Position numbers and translations under genes: made by a program. This document shows positions 5,821-10,013 of a stretch of DNA of 10,013 nucleotides, piece by piece (within the stretch, counting starts at the first letter, position 1; each line of letters starts with the position of its first letter). The notes beneath the pieces are model-generated. The model was not told where the DNA came from. It saw nothing but the letters and a program-made list of their open reading frames with translations, and did no database searches. This stretch comes from Gracilaria caudata (lineage: Eukaryota > Rhodophyta > Florideophyceae > Gracilariales > Gracilariaceae), in assembly GCA_030374735.1 (NCBI GenBank), contig JASCIV010000938.1:1-10013 (forward strand), read 5' to 3'.

Positions 5821-6837
5821 TCAGATTTTGAGCTAAACGCCGCACAAATGGGCCACAAGTGCCCCCGATGCCATGCTACCTACGCGTCCACGTCATGCCG
5901 TATCGCTCTTCCGTACGTGAACAACACGTCTCTTTCTGCGTTCAACTCGTTCCATGCGTTGATAGAACCGTATTGTGATTAAGAAAGATATGCAACCTTG
6001 CGTACCGTCCACATTCGTCAGCTCGTCCATATTATTCACAGCCCTGATAAATGTGAATGGTACACAAGTGGCATCTTTTTCATCCCAGCCTCACACAAGG
6101 CCCTCTCTTCACCTTTACAAGCTCATTCCCCACTTCATAAGCCATTCACAAAACGGAATCTGTGCCAACCGTTTTTAGCTCAACCACCAGACTGCTTCCC
6201 GCATGCCTACGAGACGTTTCCTAGTTTGAACCCACACCTGCATATAAAAAAGCGACACCTTCACTGCTTCCACTTTTAACAATCAGAGCGCGGAACAAAC
6301 TGCCACTGAACCACGAAGATAGATCTCAAACAGTTGTCAACGTAGAAGAAATTGTTCTAAAACCAGTTTGGTTTGGAATTCAGGAATTTGAATTTTCAAA
6401 ACATTTGTTTACGAGATTCCTATGAACGTTCACGTGTATTTACGAAGGTGCTGCTGTCCGCATTTGCTAACATTTCCGCATTCAATTCCCGTCTTTGCTC
6501 CGCATATGAATCCACGTCATTTGCTCTCCTTCATAACAGTTTCGTGTGAGGCAACGAGAGACTCTTGGCAACTCTTCGTTCAAAACTTAAAAGACTCGAT
6601 GACCGTCCTTCCATCCGATCCTTCAAAACCATAACTCACGTGATCACGTGCAAACGGAAATCATACAATGCAGCTAAAGATAACAAATTTTACGCCCTTC
6701 TTTCCTAGTTACATTGAAACAGAACAAACGAGTTGGATCTGATTACCCACACACTTGCCAATGTCATCCTAAAAAGCGAGCGAAATCTTATTTGCCCTAT
6801 CCTTCTCCGCGGCTAACTGCCCAACGCAAACTCATCA
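5821..6837. other. AT-richer intergenic region, no supported gene
   Basis: The open frames here are under 100 codons, overlap each other and show no domains. I looked for remnants of an NB-ARC ATPase (P-loop or GLPL-like motifs) belonging to the downstream WD40 gene and found none. The region holds a TATAAAAAA at 6243-6251 with no obvious gene just after it, an E-box at 6431-6436, a weak AATTCA/TGAATT hairpin at 6377-6394, the double E-box at 6637-6650 and a CCAAT at 6758-6762. The last two probably belong to the WD40 promoter. Confidence 0.55.
6637..6650. promoter_or_regulatory. Double E-box palindrome upstream of the WD40 gene
   Basis: CACGTGATCACGTG is a perfect 14-bp palindrome made of two CACGTG boxes, about 190 nt before the WD40 start. 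CACGTG is the known core for bHLH and plant-type bZIP factors. A further single box lies at 6431-6436. A function in this organism is inferred. Confidence 0.5.
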
Positions 6838-9039
6838 ATGGAATCATGGCACAAGAATGTGATTGATGGCTACCTAAACGAGTGGAATCTCGTCCCGGAC
6901 GAGCGACATGGTTGTCGCCCATGGTGGAACGTTCCTTTAACCGATACGTATTTCAGACATAATCTCGTCCACCATCTGGGTGGCGCAGGATTTCTGGATG
7001 AGATGACCACGCTAGTTACCAGACCTTTTTGGATTGCCAAGCGTGTTAAAAAGGATTCCTTCGCTTTGTATGCCAATGATATCATATTTGCAATTGAACA
7101 GTTGAATAAGTTCAAAAACGCACAGTCGAGAGAGGGAATCAAAGCCAAAGAACTGCTCATCATTAAAAATGCGTTATGTCTGTCGCATAGTTTTATATTT
7201 GAAGATGAGGCTGAGATTTGGTTCCAACTTTATTGCAGATTGAAGGAAGCGGCAAAGCAATACGAAGCTCTCAACTGTTATCTTGATTACATTAAGCAAA
7301 ACGCGCCAAGACCCTTTCTGTGCATGGAAGAACCAATTTTACTGCAAGCGAGCTCAGGTGTTGATATGCTCACCATATATGATTCTCCGGTATCGTGCAT
7401 TTCAATTTCTGAGGACGGAAAAGTCTTGCTTTCGGGCTGTGAAAGTGGGTTGCTTTCAAAAGGCTCCATTCAAGACGTGTTCGATATAAGCACGCAGTGG
7501 ACTGCCCGTCAGTCATATGTGAGCTGTGTTGCACTTAGTGAGGACGGTAAACTTGGCGTCTCTGGAGCCAACGATGGATCTGTATTGATCATTGAAACTA
7601 AGAGATACAAGAATCTCGCGGAGATAGAAAACGCCCATTTGGCCGCTGTAAGCGATGTCTCTTTCTGCAAAATTGATCCCAATAAAGTTCTTTCGTGCGG
7701 GAAGGATGGAGTCATTTGTTATTGGAATGTTCGCTCCGGTGAGAATATATGGAGAGTGAAAGAGGCTCATGATGGAAAGGTAGTGACAGGAATATGTACA
7801 ATGGATGAAGGACTTTTGGTCTCAAGTGGAGATGATGGTCAAATACGATTTTGGGACACGAAGGGGTCCGAGGAGAAGGAACACCGCATTGACTGTGGAA
7901 CTAGCGTTTTAAAGTTAGCTTCAAGTAAGAACGGTCGATTTCTAGCGGCTGGTCTCTATGACGGAACTGTGAGAATCTGGACAATGAATGAGCAGGGTAG
8001 AATATCGGAATGCTTCCATATAACAAGTGGTGATATCTCCTCATTGTTTCTGAGCCCAACTGGAGAGTTTTTAGCCATTGGAACGAAGACAGGGTCGTCG
8101 TTTGTGTATAACTTGAAAGCGAGGAAATGCATTGGCAAAGTGGAGAGAAACCTTGGCTCCGTGACGTGCATAAGCTTAATTCGTGTGAACGATGAAGACT
8201 TGTGCGTTTGGGCGTGTGAAAGAACTGGTGTTCGTGTACACGAGATCAATCGATACGAAGCCAAAGACAATACAGGAAGCGCAAGAGCGGTCTGCACCTC
8301 CTCTGACGAAAATGAGATAGTGGTAGCGCACGAGGATGGCATGATTGAACTCATTGACCTTTCATCGAGAACAACCCGAAAATCAATATCTACAATGCGC
8401 CGTTTGAACGTTGTGCAAACGTTCATCGATGGAAATAGACTCGCTTACGGATGTGAAGATGGGTTCGTTGGAATCTGGGATTTGGTGAACGACAAGATGA
8501 CCCAAGAATGGAAAGTACATGAAGGAATGGTGCTAAGCCTTGCAATGAGTGAGGATGGAAAGCATATGGGATCGTCAGGAAAGGATGGCACAATACGAGT
8601 CTGGCGCTTGGAATATCTTGAATGTAGCCCACTTCTTATAGAAACTCCGCAATCAGACCCGCTATACAGTGTCTTCTTCGGTGAGGAATCCACTTGTAAC
8701 ATGGTCACAGTGAGCAATCGAGAAGCTTCTCTGTGGAACAATTACCGAGTGGTGAAAACTTCCGATCTTGATGTACTCATGTACTTCGCGGGGAGGTATG
8801 AGGCCTTTCAGGAACTTGGCAGAGAACTTTCTGTGCATAAGAGAATGATGGTAACTCTTGGAAACCGGCTCTATGTACTCGGTATCGACGGCATCATGTC
8901 GAGGGTTGGCGGTTTTGAAGTGGATATCTTGCCAAGTTGTTGGGCGTTCTCGACGTTGAGGAACTCGGTATGCGTAGTCGGATATGATGGAATTGTTCGG
9001 TTTGGTGCGCTTTTTGCGGAGGAGCGGTGTAGCGAATGA
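6838..9039 (+). CDS. APAF1-like helical domain plus WD40 protein lacking NB-ARC
   Basis: The 733-residue protein has two parts. Residues 4-85 (WHKNVIDGYLNEW, then YFRHNLVHHLGGAGF, DEMTTLV and FWIAKRVKKD) resemble the helical segment that joins the NB-ARC ATPase to the WD40 domain in APAF1-like STAND proteins; helices continue to about 165. From about 181 to the end are some 12-13 WD40-type repeats, clear ones containing CYWNV, RFWDT, RIWTM, GIWDL and RVWRL, the last few degenerate. This would form one or two beta-propellers, a cytosolic or nuclear protein-binding platform. No P-loop or other ATPase motif is present. An in-frame TAA eight codons before the ATG closes the frame, so the protein starts here unless an intron splices in upstream sequence. 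Codon use is more AT-rich than in the left-hand genes. It may be a partner, decoy or regulator derived from an NB-ARC/WD40 gene (inference). Confidence 0.85.
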   Translation: MESWHKNVIDGYLNEWNLVPDERHGCRPWWNVPLTDTYFRHNLVHHLGGAGFLDEMTTLVTRPFWIAKRVKKDSFALYANDIIFAIEQLNKFKNAQSREGIKAKELLIIKNALCLSHSFIFEDEAEIWFQLYCRLKEAAKQYEALNCYLDYIKQNAPRPFLCMEEPILLQASSGVDMLTIYDSPVSCISISEDGKVLLSGCESGLLSKGSIQDVFDISTQWTARQSYVSCVALSEDGKLGVSGANDGSVLIIETKRYKNLAEIENAHLAAVSDVSFCKIDPNKVLSCGKDGVICYWNVRSGENIWRVKEAHDGKVVTGICTMDEGLLVSSGDDGQIRFWDTKGSEEKEHRIDCGTSVLKLASSKNGRFLAAGLYDGTVRIWTMNEQGRISECFHITSGDISSLFLSPTGEFLAIGTKTGSSFVYNLKARKCIGKVERNLGSVTCISLIRVNDEDLCVWACERTGVRVHEINRYEAKDNTGSARAVCTSSDENEIVVAHEDGMIELIDLSSRTTRKSISTMRRLNVVQTFIDGNRLAYGCEDGFVGIWDLVNDKMTQEWKVHEGMVLSLAMSEDGKHMGSSGKDGTIRVWRLEYLECSPLLIETPQSDPLYSVFFGEESTCNMVTVSNREASLWNNYRVVKTSDLDVLMYFAGRYEAFQELGRELSVHKRMMVTLGNRLYVLGIDGIMSRVGGFEVDILPSCWAFSTLRNSVCVVGYDGIVRFGALFAEERCSE

Positions 9040-9440
9040 AATATTCTCAGTCTGTCCGATTTTAAGCCTTTAAGCCTAACCTCTTGACCAGATTTGATTG
9101 AGCCGATGTCTGTGCTTGCTTACAAAAAGGTGGTTGGCACAAATGCTTTCCATAGGTCGTGAACGTTTGTGATCTTTTACGTTTTAAATATGCTGAGAAA
9201 TGTGGGGGTTAAGGTAAAAGTCAGCGATACTGAATTATCCAAGATTCAAAGGGTTGTTTGAGGGTGTGTTGTTGAGGAGCACAATCTGAAGTCAAAAGCA
9301 ATTAACCTTCCTCAAATTGGGTTCTTCTGCACTTTTGAAGGCCAATCTTTAACTCTGTTGATAGCTACGCAGTGTAGCTACTGCGTGGGTTACGAATTCA
9401 GCATTGAATCGAGTAGATTGAGAATGCGTTTTTGCCATAT

Positions 9441-9459
9441 CAGTTCTGAGTCAGAACTG
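9441..9459. repeat. Perfect palindrome 9+1+9
   Basis: CAGTTCTGA, centre G, TCAGAACTG. It would form a cruciform or a tight hairpin, or a symmetric binding site for a dimer. It is part of the inverted-repeat cluster after the WD40 gene. Confidence 0.6.
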
Positions 9460-9544
9460 CGTAGGTGGCTATATTTGAATTTCAAACAGAGCACAAGTAC
9501 AGCCTGTGGAAAGATGAATCTTGGAGACTGCCCGAATGAGACAG

Positions 9545-9550
9545 AATAAA
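9545..9550 (+). promoter_or_regulatory. Candidate poly(A) signal AATAAA of the WD40 gene
   Basis: First consensus AATAAA after the WD40 stop, about 505 nt downstream, so the 3' UTR would be long. A 13-bp hairpin starts 4 nt later, an arrangement like that after the six-cysteine gene. Confidence 0.4.
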
Positions 9551-9553
9551 AGC

Positions 9554-9584
9554 CCGGACACAGCAGCAGTCTGCTTGTGTCCGG
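9554..9584. repeat. Hairpin, 13 bp with one bulge
   Basis: CCGGACACA (9554-9562) pairs with TGTGTCCGG (9576-9584); inside, GCAG (9563-9566) pairs with CTGC (9571-9574) around a CAGT tetraloop, with one bulged T (9575). It is GC-rich and stable, and located directly after an AATAAA. Confidence 0.65.
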
Positions 9585-9591
9585 AGGCATG

Positions 9592-9610
9592 CTCGGGAGA
9601 GTCTCCTGAG
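9592..9610. repeat. Near-perfect palindrome 9+1+9
   Basis: CTCGGGAGA, centre G, TCTCCTGAG; the only deviation is one G-T pair. It lies 7 nt after the preceding hairpin, giving two adjacent stem-loops if transcribed. Confidence 0.55.
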
Positions 9611-10013
9611 TCTTTTGTGCCTGTTCCTTTTGCCTTGCCCCTCTGCGAGCGAGCGACCAGCGCGATACTGCGTATCTTCTCCCCTGTCCTGATCATCAAA
9701 CTCCAATCTTAATGGAAACTCATGCGTTTTTTTTTAATACACAGTTCGAGACAGTGATATGGAGATCGTCCCGCGTATCCTTCACTTTCTCTTACATTGT
9801 CGCAAAGCCCGTACTAGCCGAAGCTGAATCTAAAGTTCAACTCTTGTGAGGCCCTACCAAAAAAAGAGCCATTTGCCATTTTTGTGCACTAAGTGTTATT
9901 ATGTTAGATATAGTACTTCATCCTAGACATGTATACCCATATACGATCGACCCTTTCAGGTTGACGCAGAAATAGTAGAAGTAGTGTACAGACCATAAAC
10001 GCTAGCGGAAGCC

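Larger units (their letters stand above)
9040..10013. other. Intergenic region rich in inverted repeats
   Basis: No coding region is supported. It begins with a tandem octamer (TTTAAGCC twice, 9061-9076). Inverted repeats then follow at 9272-9315, 9367-9386, 9441-9459, 9554-9584, 9592-9610 and 9664-9676, and a run of nine T at 9727-9735. The part up to the AATAAA at 9545 could be the long 3' UTR of the WD40 mRNA. From about 9740 to the end I see nothing specific. I checked for tRNA and the common spliceosomal RNAs by eye and recognised none. Confidence 0.5.

Noticed and set aside
5728..5982. 84-codon frame with a CPRC motif
   Set aside because: It spans the poly(A) signal and the long hairpin, has no good start context, and shows a single CxxC without a partner pair at zinc-finger spacing.
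5975..6634. Short plus-strand frames before the WD40 gene, considered as a missing NB-ARC exon
   Set aside because: No P-loop, GLPL or other ATPase motif could be seen in any of them, and they are too short for the domain.
8406..8424. Inverted repeat GAACGTT-GTGCA-AACGTTC
   Set aside because: It lies inside the WD40 coding region and is explained by codons; 7-bp arms are not exceptional over 10 kb.
9358..9549. 63-codon frame after the WD40 gene
   Set aside because: It overlaps two palindromes, has no domain and no promoter. Its length is expected by chance.
9361..9735. tRNA or spliceosomal RNA gene in the hairpin-rich region
   Set aside because: No cloverleaf, no clear A and B boxes, and no recognisable U1, U2, U4, U5 or U6 core sequences by eye.

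Overview
The window looks like eukaryotic nuclear DNA from a compact, intron-poor genome. There are no operons or Shine-Dalgarno sites. Starts sit in Kozak-like contexts, one gene has a clear TATA box, AATAAA-type poly(A) signals follow genes, and all five genes read as single uninterrupted frames. GC is high in roughly the first 5.7 kb and clearly lower after that. A unicellular alga, for example a red alga, or another intron-poor protist would fit. This is a guess from style, not a sequence match.

Layout: 1-858 has no supported gene and includes the 3' flank of the first gene. 859-1257 (-) is a small secreted glycine-rich protein with a TATA box about 110 nt upstream. 1258-2275 is a divergent, very GC-rich intergenic region holding a perfect 23-nt palindrome. 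2276-2992 (+) is a Cys-rich single-pass membrane or secreted protein built from two matching eight-cysteine modules joined by an acidic linker. 3234-4856 (+) is a secreted GMC-family FAD oxidoreductase. 5032-5697 (+) is a secreted six-cysteine protein of unknown family. 5698-6837 is an AT-richer intergenic region with a strong hairpin and a double E-box palindrome. 6838-9039 (+) is a WD40 protein whose N-terminus resembles the helical domain of APAF1-like NB-ARC/WD40 proteins but has no NB-ARC ATPase. 9040-10013 has no supported gene and carries an unusually dense run of inverted repeats.

Four consecutive genes (859-5697) encode secretory-pathway products, so the GC-rich half may serve the cell surface or extracellular matrix. 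That is inference from signal peptides, glycosylation sequons and cysteines. The WD40 gene differs in composition and predicted location (cytosolic) and appears functionally separate. The most distinctive items are the duplicated eight-cysteine module, the NB-ARC-less APAF1-like protein, the altered GMC active site, and the hairpins that follow AATAAA signals.
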